Below are positions 1 to 5,224 of a stretch of DNA of 5,346 bases, in pieces. Made by a program: the position numbers and the translations under genes. The first letter of the stretch is position 1. Every line of letters begins with the position of its first letter. The stretch lies in assembly GCA_021129875.1 (NCBI GenBank), contig JAJOKK010000204.1, forward strand, positions 1 through 5,346, read 5' to 3'. This stretch comes from Candidatus Bipolaricaulota bacterium (GTDB taxonomy: Bacteria > Bipolaricaulota > Bipolaricaulia > UBA7950 > UBA9294). A model generated the notes under the pieces. The model did no database searches, was not told the DNA's origin, and worked only from the letters and a program-made list of their open reading frames with translations.

Positions 1-26
1 CACCGAGCTCTTCTTTGTAAGGGGTC

Positions 27-46
27 GGGTCTTCTTTCTTGGTGTT
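27..46 (+). repeat. Left arm of imperfect terminal inverted repeat
   Basis: This arm reads GGGTCTTCTTTCTTGGTGTT. Its reverse complement recurs at 214-233 with 19 of 20 bases matching; the only difference is T versus C in the middle. The two arms enclose the transposase remnant, so they look like the ends of a small, internally deleted IS200/RAYT-related element. The pairing is seen directly; the mobile-element role is inferred from what lies between the arms. Confidence 0.65.
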
Positions 47-73
47 TTTTGCTCTTTGTGTTAGATTCTTTCC

Positions 74-234
74 ATGGCACGTCCATAAAACTCGAGTTTG
101 ATGGCGCGATTTATCACATTGCGAACCGCGGCAATAGGTAAAGAGAGCGGAAATCATCTCGGCCTGCACTACTCGACAATCAGCGCCATTGCCGAGCGTG
201 TTTCTGAGTCAGGAACACCAAGGAAGAAGACCCC
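74..234 (+). pseudogene. Remnant of IS200/RAYT-type Y1 transposase, internally deleted
   Basis: Two recognisable pieces of one transposase are fused. ATG at 74 begins MARP; after an apparent 1-base deletion near 86, the frame at 94-138 reads EFDGAIYHIANRGNR, the typical N-terminus of REP-associated/IS200-like tyrosine (HUH) transposases. A stop (TAA, 139-141) follows in that frame. In the frame starting at 140 the sequence jumps to HLGLHYSTISAIAERV and ends near RKKT, which resembles the DnaA-like C-terminal helix-turn-helix of the same family. An intact protein has roughly 200-300 residues. Here about 55 remain, and the HUH histidines and catalytic tyrosine are gone, so it cannot be active. 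The inverted repeats at 27-46 and 214-233 bracket it. The 75-codon open frame from 98 reads the N-terminal part in the wrong phase and is not a real gene. Confidence 0.75.
214..233 (-). repeat. Right arm of imperfect terminal inverted repeat
   Basis: This is the reverse complement of 27-46 with one mismatch. It overlaps the last codons (around RKKT) of the transposase remnant. Similarity between the arms stops beyond it, so the outer end of the right arm may be lost: the left side continues outward as GGGGTC (21-26), while the right side continues as GTTTTC (235-240). Confidence 0.6.
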
Positions 235-438
235 GTTTTCGACTCGCGTTGCGATTCAACTGACCGATGCGCGTTTGCACACGGATCCTGCTGTGCCACA
301 TTCTCCGTTTCTTGAGGGGGCTTGAGCCCGGAAGAATTCTCGTTCATGGCTCCCGGGCTCTGGCGCGTCGGAACATGGGCACGCCTTGCCCGGCAGCGAC
401 AGCTCACGGTTCCGAAATCAGAGATACAGGACAGACCG
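235..438. other. Gene-free spacer with a strong hairpin
   Basis: I recognise no gene on either strand. The most regular structure is a perfect 8-bp inverted repeat, GAGCCCGG (324-331) with CCGGGCTC (353-360), around a 21-base loop that contains an AGAATTCT palindrome. It lies downstream of the AbiEii pseudogene on the minus strand, 79-115 bases past its stop. No U-tract follows on either strand, so it is not a typical intrinsic terminator. Short open frames crossing this stretch have low-complexity Arg/Ala-rich translations with no family resemblance. Confidence 0.4.
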
Positions 439-1314
439 TTACTTCGTCTGCGTGATGAGATTCTCGATCTGTGGGCGCAACTCTCCAATCACGGTCCCAA
501 AGGACGGTAACCCGGGAACCAGCCGGCCGAGCCACTAACTCCACGTCCTCTTGATGTACGAGAGCATCGGCTTCTGAAAGAAGTCCTCCGGGCCGTCGAA
601 GCTGACGTCCCGTGTCGCGCACTTCTCGCGGAGGAATGGCACAAAGTTGGAGAGGTCGAGCTGCTCTCTGCAGACCCCCATTATGCGCCAGAGATCGTAG
701 TAGTCGCGAGCTCGTGAACGACTCCATCCTCGTGTGTGAAGTCTCTTGATGTGTTAGAGAATCGCACGCAGCTTCTCCGCAACAATTTCCTCCAATGCAA
801 AGGTTCGAATTTCGGCCTCGAGAGGCTCACCGTATTCGTGGATCACCCTTCTCTTCAGAGCGGGCTTGAGGACTTCCTCGTCCAGGGTGATTTCGATCTT
901 CACGCGTGTGTGCAGTTGCCGGTGCCACGGGAAGCGCACGCAGATTGTGAAGGCTGCTTGCCCTCCCGGATGCGGACCCCTCTCAGTGTATCGCTCACAC
1001 ACGATCTCTACGGGGGCGTATTCATCCAGAAACACTGTTGCCGCTTCGCAAGATTCCCGGATCGCATGTCCCATCGCATCACCAGTCGGCACACCTTCCA
1101 GGGCGGAGAAGTCGCGATCCTCCGAGAAGCGGTGCTCTCCAAAGTAGCATTTCTTGAGTGAAGTGCCGCCTTTGAAGGCGAGCGTGCTGCTCAGCGAATT
1201 GACTTGCCCAATGCCGGCAAGAATCCAGGAGAGGAGGTAGTCTCGCTCGAGAACCTCCTACAGCGTTCCAAGTTGCCGTTTCGCCTCTTGCAGACGGGTG
1301 TAGAGCGGCTTCAT
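439..1314 (-). pseudogene. abiEii: AbiEii-type nucleotidyltransferase toxin, disrupted by three in-frame stops
   Basis: Read from ATG (1314-1312) to TAA (441-439) this is 291 codons, the usual size of AbiEii/AbiGii nucleotidyltransferase-like toxins. These partner AbiEi antitoxins in type IV toxin-antitoxin systems linked to phage abortive infection. The frame is continuous with no indel but carries stops at codon 19 (TAG, 1260-1258), codon 187 (TAA, 756-754) and codon 260 (TAG, 537-535). Family features remain: VLERDYLLSWILAGI (about 21-35), the FKGGTSLKKCYF loop (47-58), FSEDRDFS with the acidic pair D66/D68 (63-70), VKIEITLDE (138-146), ALEEIVAEKLRAIL (173-186) and RARDYYDLWRI (201-211). 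Each stop is one C-to-T change from a Gln codon. A weak AGGAAG lies 9 bases before the ATG, and the start overlaps the upstream antitoxin remnant as ATGA. The longest open piece (754-1092) lacks both N-terminal active-site motifs. I am confident in the family; the gene cannot make an intact toxin under the standard code. Confidence 0.85.
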
Positions 1315-1544
1315 GGCTGAAGTCTTCCTGGGAGGTTCTCCTGGATCATCCAGCGACGATTGCACGGGCCCTCGCGTGGTCCTGTCGGGTCAAGCTTCCG
1401 ATATCCCTTGATGGGAAGCTTCTCAAGGGGCCTAAGACGTTCCGGATTCATGCCCTGGTCCTCGTGTTGCCATGGACTGCGTACATGGTGACACGAAGTC
1501 ACCGCAAGCGAAAGCTCCAAAAGGGCTCTGGGCGTTGTCGACAC
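1311..1544 (-). pseudogene. abiEi: C-terminal remnant of AbiEi-type antitoxin (probable)
   Basis: Immediately upstream of the AbiEii pseudogene, and sharing an ATGA overlap with it (TGA at 1313-1311), is an open frame whose last 47 residues (from Met at 1451-1449) include GYRKLDPTGPREGPCNRRW and ENLPG. From memory, a GYxxLDPxGPRxGxxxxRW...ENL tail is the C-terminal signature of AbiEi-family transcriptional-repressor antitoxins. The position directly before abiEii is also the expected one. The rest of the antitoxin, including its N-terminal winged helix, is missing. Residues encoded upstream (1452-1544) look unrelated, and the plus-strand isomerase begins at 1573. A deletion or rearrangement probably removed the 5' end, leaving the sequence joined to the sugar operon. 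An unrelated short hypothetical protein is the alternative, so confidence is moderate. Confidence 0.55.
1392..1429. repeat. Two overlapping, mutually exclusive inverted repeats
   Basis: AAGCTTCC (1392-1399) pairs perfectly with GGAAGCTT (1414-1421) around a 14-base loop. CCCTTGA (1405-1411) pairs perfectly with TCAAGGG (1423-1429) around an 11-base loop. The arms interleave, so an RNA could form one stem or the other but not both. They lie inside the antitoxin remnant (partly from two Lys-Leu codon pairs, AAG CTT) and about 145 bases upstream of the isomerase. The pairing is seen directly; a function is not shown. Confidence 0.35.
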
Positions 1545-1566
1545 AGGTCTTCCGGCCTGGTATCAT
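1538..1566 (+). promoter_or_regulatory. Promoter of the isomerase operon, likely leaderless
   Basis: The -35 element TCGACA (1538-1543, 5 of 6 to TTGACA) and the -10 element TATCAT (1561-1566, 5 of 6 to TATAAT) are separated by exactly 17 bases. Only 6 bases (GGCAGC) separate the -10 box from the ATG at 1573, so transcription should start at or next to the start codon. There is no AGGAGG-like site before the ATG, which fits a leaderless mRNA. It faces away from the AbiE remnants. Confidence 0.6.
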
Positions 1567-1572
1567 GGCAGC

Positions 1573-2646
1573 ATGAACAGATTAGATGATGAGAAGCTAC
1601 GCGCCAGCTGCGACGAGCAGGGGATGATCAGTGTCATCGATCGTTTCGGCGCCCAGTGCGAGGAGGCAATAGAGCGGGACGCTCAGCTCGAGTGGAGCAA
1701 GCTCCCGATAGGCAAAAGCATCGATAAGGTAGTCGTCTGCGGGATGGGCGGCTCGGCAATGGCCGGGGATATTGCGAAGCGCTTTGCGAAATCCTTGCTG
1801 TTCATCAACCGTAGCTATACCCTGCCCTCGTTCGTCGATCGGCACACGTTGATCATCGCGATTAGCTATTCGGGGAACACGGCCGAAACGATCTCCTCCC
1901 TGACAGCGGGACTCGAAGCGGGTGCTGTTCCCCTTGTCATCGCGAGCGGGGGAGAGTTGGAGAAGATCAGTAGGGCGGAAGGGATCCCGTTTCTGAAGAT
2001 CCCTTCTGGGTACCAACCGCGGGCGGCGATCGGCCACCTCTCCCTCCCTCTCCTTATCACCCTTGCGCGACTCGACCTTCTAAAGGAGATCGGGCCGTGG
2101 AAAGCCATTCTTCAGGAGCTCGACCGGGTACGAGTGCAATGCACCTTCTCTGTCCCGACCGAGGATAATCCGGCCAAGCAGCTCGCCAGCGCCCTGAGCG
2201 GCCGGATCCCGATCGTCTACGGGACCGTTGACAACACCTGTTTGGTCGCGATGCGCTGGAAGGCCCAGATCAATGAGAACGCGAAACAACCCGCGTTCTG
2301 GAACTCTTTCCCTGAACTGAACCACAACGAGATCCTCGCCCTTGTCCGGGCGGACCTTCTTGCCGAGCAGCACGTCCTCCTCCTTGAGAATGACTACGAT
2401 CTCCCGGAGAACCGTCGGCGCATCGAGATCATGACAGATCTTTTCGCCACACACAAAGTCCCATTCACTCGGGTGAAGGCAGAAGGGACGAGCGAGCTTG
2501 CGCAGGTCTTCGCCCAGATCTATCTTGGCGACTACGTCAGCTACTACCTCGCCTTGTTAAACGGGGTTAATCCGACGCCGGTCGAGCTGATCGAGGGGTT
2601 CAAACAGGCGCTGGCAACGAAAGAGACCGAGGACAGAGGAGGATGA
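1573..2646 (+). CDS. Bifunctional phosphoglucose/phosphomannose isomerase
   Basis: This 357-residue cytoplasmic enzyme of the PGI/PMI branch of the SIS superfamily interconverts fructose-6-phosphate with glucose-6-phosphate and with mannose-6-phosphate. The N-terminal SIS domain carries GMGGSAMAGD (57-66) and the phosphate-binding SYSGNTAET (98-106), followed by YQPRAAIG (147-154). The C-terminal half carries RWKAQINENAK (228-238), with the probable catalytic Glu235, and FPELNHNE (246-253), with the probable catalytic His251, assigned by recalled alignment to the archaeal PGI/PMI enzymes. It ends with the family's GVNPTPVELIEGFK (331-344). Length is normal for the family and no key residue is missing. 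The ATG at 1573 is the only sensible start; no Shine-Dalgarno precedes it and the promoter at 1538-1566 abuts it. Its TGA overlaps the next gene's ATG. Whether glucose or mannose phosphate is the main substrate cannot be read from the sequence. Confidence 0.93.
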   Translation: MNRLDDEKLRASCDEQGMISVIDRFGAQCEEAIERDAQLEWSKLPIGKSIDKVVVCGMGGSAMAGDIAKRFAKSLLFINRSYTLPSFVDRHTLIIAISYSGNTAETISSLTAGLEAGAVPLVIASGGELEKISRAEGIPFLKIPSGYQPRAAIGHLSLPLLITLARLDLLKEIGPWKAILQELDRVRVQCTFSVPTEDNPAKQLASALSGRIPIVYGTVDNTCLVAMRWKAQINENAKQPAFWNSFPELNHNEILALVRADLLAEQHVLLLENDYDLPENRRRIEIMTDLFATHKVPFTRVKAEGTSELAQVFAQIYLGDYVSYYLALLNGVNPTPVELIEGFKQALATKETEDRGG

Positions 2647-3551
2647 AGACGATCATCCTCGCCGGCGGGTACGCCACACGACTTCACCCTCTCACAGCGA
2701 CCCGAGCCAAGCCGCTCCTCCCGGTCATAGGCAAGCCGATCATCGACCATCTCCTCAGTTCCTACAATCTGCCGGCGAGACCGATCGTCTCCACCAACCG
2801 CCGGTTCGCGGCGCAGTTTGCGGCATGGCAAGCGCAATCCGTCCGGAATGTCGAGATAGTGGTGGAGGAAACGACTGCAGAATCGGAAAAGCTGGGGACG
2901 GTTGGTGCGCTTCACTTCCTTATTGAGCGGCTGGAAATAGATGAAGATATCCTGGTGATCGGCGGGGACAACCTGTTCAAGTTTCCGCTTGCAGACCTTC
3001 TCGCCGCGTACAAGAGCCGTCCACTGATCGCGCTCTACGACGTCAAGGATCTGGAGCGGGTACGAGGGCGGTACGGCGTAGCGATCGTTAAGGACGGCCG
3101 GATCGTGGAGTTCCAGGAGAAGCCGTCGGCCCCGCGGAGCACCCTAGCGAGCACCGCCTGTTACATCTACCCCAAGGAGACCTTGCCGCTCATCGGTGAA
3201 TTCCTGGCGCGGGCTGAGACCGGCAAGGATGCCCCCGGCTACTTCAACGCCTGGCTCCTCAAGGAGAAAGGGGAGCACATCGATGCGTTCGTCTTCGAAA
3301 CAGGGTGGTACGATATTGGCGACCGCGCCTCGTACATCGAGGCGAACCAGCACTATTCAAACGCCGATACATGGCTGGGAAAGGACGTTATGATTGAAAA
3401 TTCCACAGTGACCGACTCCGTTCTCCTCGATGGAGTTAAGGTCATCGACTCCTCCATCAGCGGGTGCGTCATCGACCGCGGCTGCCACCTTGAGGGGATA
3501 ACCCTACACGACTGCTTAATCGGAGAAGGGAGCATCATCAGGCGAGGTTGA
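2643..3551 (+). CDS. Sugar-1-phosphate nucleotidyltransferase (NDP-sugar pyrophosphorylase)
   Basis: This 302-residue enzyme should couple a hexose-1-phosphate to an NTP, giving a nucleotide sugar and pyrophosphate. The signature LAGGYATRLHPLT (6-18) with KPLLPVIGKP (23-32) is the nucleotide-binding loop; Ala11 replaces the Gly common in RmlA/GalU. Next come EKLGTVGAL (82-90), the metal-binding GGDN (107-110, Asp109), EFQEKP (156-161) and the GWYDIGD motif (221-227, likely second metal Asp224). Residues about 245-302 form a short left-handed beta-helix-like tail of hexapeptide repeats (I/V-x-x-S/C pattern). The start overlaps the isomerase stop as ATGA, and a purine-rich GAGGACAGAGGAGG runs right up to the ATG, so translation is probably coupled. 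By context it may be a mannose-1-phosphate guanylyltransferase or a glucose-1-phosphate nucleotidyl-/thymidylyltransferase. Base and sugar specificity remain open, and no phosphomannomutase gene is in the window. Confidence 0.9.
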   Translation: MKTIILAGGYATRLHPLTATRAKPLLPVIGKPIIDHLLSSYNLPARPIVSTNRRFAAQFAAWQAQSVRNVEIVVEETTAESEKLGTVGALHFLIERLEIDEDILVIGGDNLFKFPLADLLAAYKSRPLIALYDVKDLERVRGRYGVAIVKDGRIVEFQEKPSAPRSTLASTACYIYPKETLPLIGEFLARAETGKDAPGYFNAWLLKEKGEHIDAFVFETGWYDIGDRASYIEANQHYSNADTWLGKDVMIENSTVTDSVLLDGVKVIDSSISGCVIDRGCHLEGITLHDCLIGEGSIIRRG

Positions 3552-3612
3552 TCCGCGCTGCCGATGCTGCGTAGATGTGCGGAGGCACGAACCAGCCATC
3601 TCGCTCCTCTCT

Positions 3613-3642
3613 ACAGCCTGATCGTGAAGAACGACCGGCTGT
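3613..3642 (+). terminator. Terminator-like hairpin after the sugar operon
   Basis: ACAGCC (3613-3618) pairs with GGCTGT (3637-3642). A second stem, TCGT (3622-3625) with ACGA (3631-3634), continues inside it around a GAAGA loop. An outer pair, AGCCAT (3594-3599) with ATGGCT (3653-3658), could extend the structure. The sequence after the stem is CGCATTTCTC, only a weak U-tract. It lies about 60 bases past the nucleotidyltransferase stop and just before the next promoter, where a terminator is expected. Confidence 0.4.
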
Positions 3643-3647
3643 CGCAT

Positions 3648-3676
3648 TTCTCATGGCTTCCCGGATTCATTAGAAT
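3648..3676 (+). promoter_or_regulatory. Candidate promoter P1 before the beta-CASP gene
   Basis: TTCTCA (3648-3653, 4 of 6) and TAGAAT (3671-3676, 5 of 6) are spaced 17 bases apart. As at 1538-1566, exactly 6 bases separate the -10 box from an ATG (3683), so the transcript would start on the mini-ORF at 3683-3754. The same 17-base spacer and 6-base gap at both sites raises confidence in each. The -35 box overlaps the outer arm of the hairpin at 3653-3658. Confidence 0.45.
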
Positions 3677-3682
3677 AGGGCC

Positions 3683-3754
3683 ATGAGCATGTTCAATGCC
3701 CGGCCACCTACTCGCAACAGCGATGCGGCAAATTCAAATTGCTGCGGAGCGTGA
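3683..3754 (+). CDS. Possible 23-codon leaderless leader peptide ending CCGA
   Basis: This short open frame runs ATG AGC ATG ... to TGA at 3752-3754. It encodes a polar peptide that starts MSMFNARPP and ends NSNCCGA. It is placed exactly where promoter P1 would start a leaderless message and ends 64 bases before the beta-CASP gene. There is no Shine-Dalgarno. Adjacent Cys codons (20-21) near the end are reminiscent of the leaderless Cys-rich upstream ORFs that act as cysteine attenuators in mycobacteria, but here no cysteine-metabolism gene follows. A chance open frame of this size is quite possible. I recognise no protein family. Confidence 0.25.
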   Translation: MSMFNARPPTRNSDAANSNCCGA

Positions 3755-3764
3755 GGAACCAAAC

Positions 3765-3794
3765 AAGACAAGGTGGCTGTGAGCCTGATACGAT
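3765..3794 (+). promoter_or_regulatory. Alternative promoter P2 for the beta-CASP gene
   Basis: An extended -10 element, TGATACGAT (TG at 3786-3787, TACGAT at 3789-3794), has a weak -35 match AAGACA (3765-3770) 18 bases upstream. Transcription would begin near 3801, giving an 18-base leader that just contains the ribosome binding site of the gene at 3819. Low-level matches like this occur by chance. Confidence 0.3.
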
Positions 3795-3804
3795 CGAAAT
3801 CGAT

Positions 3805-3811
3805 AAGGAGG
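3805..3811 (+). promoter_or_regulatory. Strong ribosome binding site
   Basis: AAGGAGG lies 7 bases before the ATG at 3819. It is a near-perfect Shine-Dalgarno site and fixes the start of the beta-CASP gene. It contrasts with the isomerase gene, which has none. Confidence 0.85.
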
Positions 3812-3818
3812 CAGTGTA

Positions 3819-5195
3819 ATGAATATTACATTCTGCGGGGCGGCGGAGACGGTCACCGGGTCGTGCCACTTGGTGGAGACGGGCGGGCTGAAGATCGTTC
3901 TTGACTGCGGTCTGTTCCAGGGGGCGCGGAAGATCGAACGCCGCAATCGTGAGGGTTTCCCGTTCGTTCCGTCCGAGGCCGACTTTGTCCTTCTCTCGCA
4001 CGCACATCTTGATCATGTCGGACTCCTCCCGAGGTTGGTCAAAGAGGGATTCCGCGGTGAAGTGATCGCAACCGCACCGACAGCGGCGATCGCCAAGTTG
4101 ATCCTTGCCGACTCCGCAAACATTCAAGTGGAAGAAGCGGCGTACCGCTCGCGCAAGGCCCGCCGGCGCGGCGAGGAAGCGCTCCCTCCCCTCTATGACA
4201 TGGGAGACGTCCTTGATACGATCGATACCTTCCGCCGTGGCGTCAACTACAACGAGCCGATCACGCTGAACGACGGGGTGAAAACAATCTTTCACGATGC
4301 CGGGCACATCCTCGGCTCAGCGATCATCGAACTGCGCGCGGAGGGAAAGACCCTTCTCTACAGCGGCGATCTGGGGAACCTTCACAAACCGATCGTTCGC
4401 GATCCGAGCGATCCGCCTCAGGCCGACATCGTGCTCATTGAATCTACCTACGGGAATCGCCGTCACCGGAGCATGGACGATTCAGTCGCCGAGCTGAAAG
4501 AGGCGATCGACACAGTGATCGGGCGGGGAGGGAACCTACTGATCCCGTCCTTCGCTCTGGAGCGTACGCAAGAGGTCCTCTACGAACTCTTCCGTTTGTG
4601 GCAGAATAAAGAGCTTCCGAAATGCAAGATCTTCCTCGATAGCCCGCTGGCGATCGCCACGACACGGGTCTTTGCCCGCTACCCTAGCTACTTCGACGAA
4701 GAAGGGAAGGAGATCTTCGCTCGCTCGCCGAACCCGTTCAACTTCCCTCCACTTCATTACACACAGACGGCCGACGAGTCGAAGAGGATCAACGCCATCC
4801 CCGAAGGGAACATCATCATCGCCGGCAGCGGGATGTGCAGCGGCGGGCGGATCATCCATCACCTGCGCCACAACCTGTGGAAGAAGGAGGCCGGCCTGAT
4901 CATCGTCGGCTACCAGGCGCACGGGACCCTGGGGCGGCAGATAGTCGATGGGGCACCGCACGTAAACATCTTCGGAGAGCAGACCGCGGTGGCCGCGCAG
5001 ATCTGGACGGTGAACGGATTCTCAGCGCACGCCGACCAGCCGATCCTCCTCGATTGGCTGAAGAAGAGTGCCGCCAAGCAGATCTTCCTCGTACACGGTG
5101 AGACGGAATCGCTCGTCGGATTCAAGAAGGCGATCGCTAAGAGCCTTTCCACCGACGCGCAAGTCGCAACGTGGAAAGAGACAGTGGTCTTGTAG
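3819..5195 (+). CDS. MBL-fold / beta-CASP metallohydrolase (RNA-processing exonuclease family)
   Basis: This 458-residue protein is a complete metallo-beta-lactamase plus beta-CASP enzyme of the Ysh1/CPSF-like group, related to RNase J, which cleaves or trims RNA with two zinc ions. The metal ligands are all present: Asp29 (motif I), SHAHLDH with His61/His63/Asp65/His66 (motif II), DAGHILGSA with His163 (motif III) and SGDLGN with Asp184 (motif IV). The beta-CASP motifs are Glu208 in IESTYGNR (A), His368 in GYQAHGTLGR (B) and His404 in GFSAHAD (C). AGSGMCSGGR lies at 335-344 and FLVHGE near the C-terminus. The length matches stand-alone bacterial members. There is no signal peptide, membrane segment or extra RNA-binding (KH) domain, so it should act in the cytoplasm. 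It has its own ribosome binding site and candidate promoters, and appears to be a separate transcription unit. RNA as substrate is family knowledge; the exact target is unknown. Confidence 0.93.
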   Translation: MNITFCGAAETVTGSCHLVETGGLKIVLDCGLFQGARKIERRNREGFPFVPSEADFVLLSHAHLDHVGLLPRLVKEGFRGEVIATAPTAAIAKLILADSANIQVEEAAYRSRKARRRGEEALPPLYDMGDVLDTIDTFRRGVNYNEPITLNDGVKTIFHDAGHILGSAIIELRAEGKTLLYSGDLGNLHKPIVRDPSDPPQADIVLIESTYGNRRHRSMDDSVAELKEAIDTVIGRGGNLLIPSFALERTQEVLYELFRLWQNKELPKCKIFLDSPLAIATTRVFARYPSYFDEEGKEIFARSPNPFNFPPLHYTQTADESKRINAIPEGNIIIAGSGMCSGGRIIHHLRHNLWKKEAGLIIVGYQAHGTLGRQIVDGAPHVNIFGEQTAVAAQIWTVNGFSAHADQPILLDWLKKSAAKQIFLVHGETESLVGFKKAIAKSLSTDAQVATWKETVVL

Positions 5196-5224
5196 CGTCC
5201 GGATCAGGAAATGCGATGGACGCT
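5194..5224 (+). terminator. Hairpin overlapping the beta-CASP stop codon
   Basis: AGCGTCC (5194-5200) pairs perfectly with GGACGCT (5218-5224). Inside, ATC (5203-5205) and GAT (5215-5217) can add three pairs after a GG bulge. The first two bases of the stem are the last two of the TAG stop. Only TT follows (TTT counting the stem's last base), so if this is an intrinsic terminator it has almost no U-tract, like the hairpin at 3613-3642. Confidence 0.45.

Noticed and set aside
98..325. 75-codon plus-strand open frame starting MMARFITL
   Set aside because: Its first 14 codons are an out-of-phase reading of the transposase N-terminus, and only the middle part is a true family remnant. It is a decayed element, not a gene.
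404..727. 107-codon minus-strand open frame
   Set aside because: It is out of phase with the AbiEii frame, which continues through this region as RARDYYDLWRI and beyond. It is a shadow frame.
754..1092. 112-codon minus-strand open piece as an independent short toxin
   Set aside because: It is the middle fragment of AbiEii between two premature stops. It lacks the GG and SEDxD active-site motifs and starts at a GTG with no sign of its own ribosome binding site.
736..1161. 141-codon plus-strand open frame
   Set aside because: It lies antisense to the AbiEii pseudogene, whose minus-strand translation has clear family motifs. The plus-strand translation resembles nothing.
439..1314. Stop codon reassignment (TAA/TAG read as Gln)
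   Set aside because: The three intact genes end normally and contain no in-frame TAA or TAG, and the AbiE locus is visibly decayed upstream, so pseudogenisation is the simpler reading.
1341..1353. CTGGATCATCCAG palindrome as an operator
   Set aside because: It falls in the codons for the conserved WMIQ segment of the antitoxin remnant, so protein coding explains it; there is no second copy nearby.
3552..3680. Possible tRNA or other structured RNA in the gap after the nucleotidyltransferase gene
   Set aside because: A minus-strand GGTTCGTGCC resembles a T-arm, but no matching acceptor, D or anticodon arms could be found around it.
4536..4961. 141-codon minus-strand open frame inside the beta-CASP gene
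   Set aside because: It is a GC-driven antisense shadow of a gene whose own motifs are complete.
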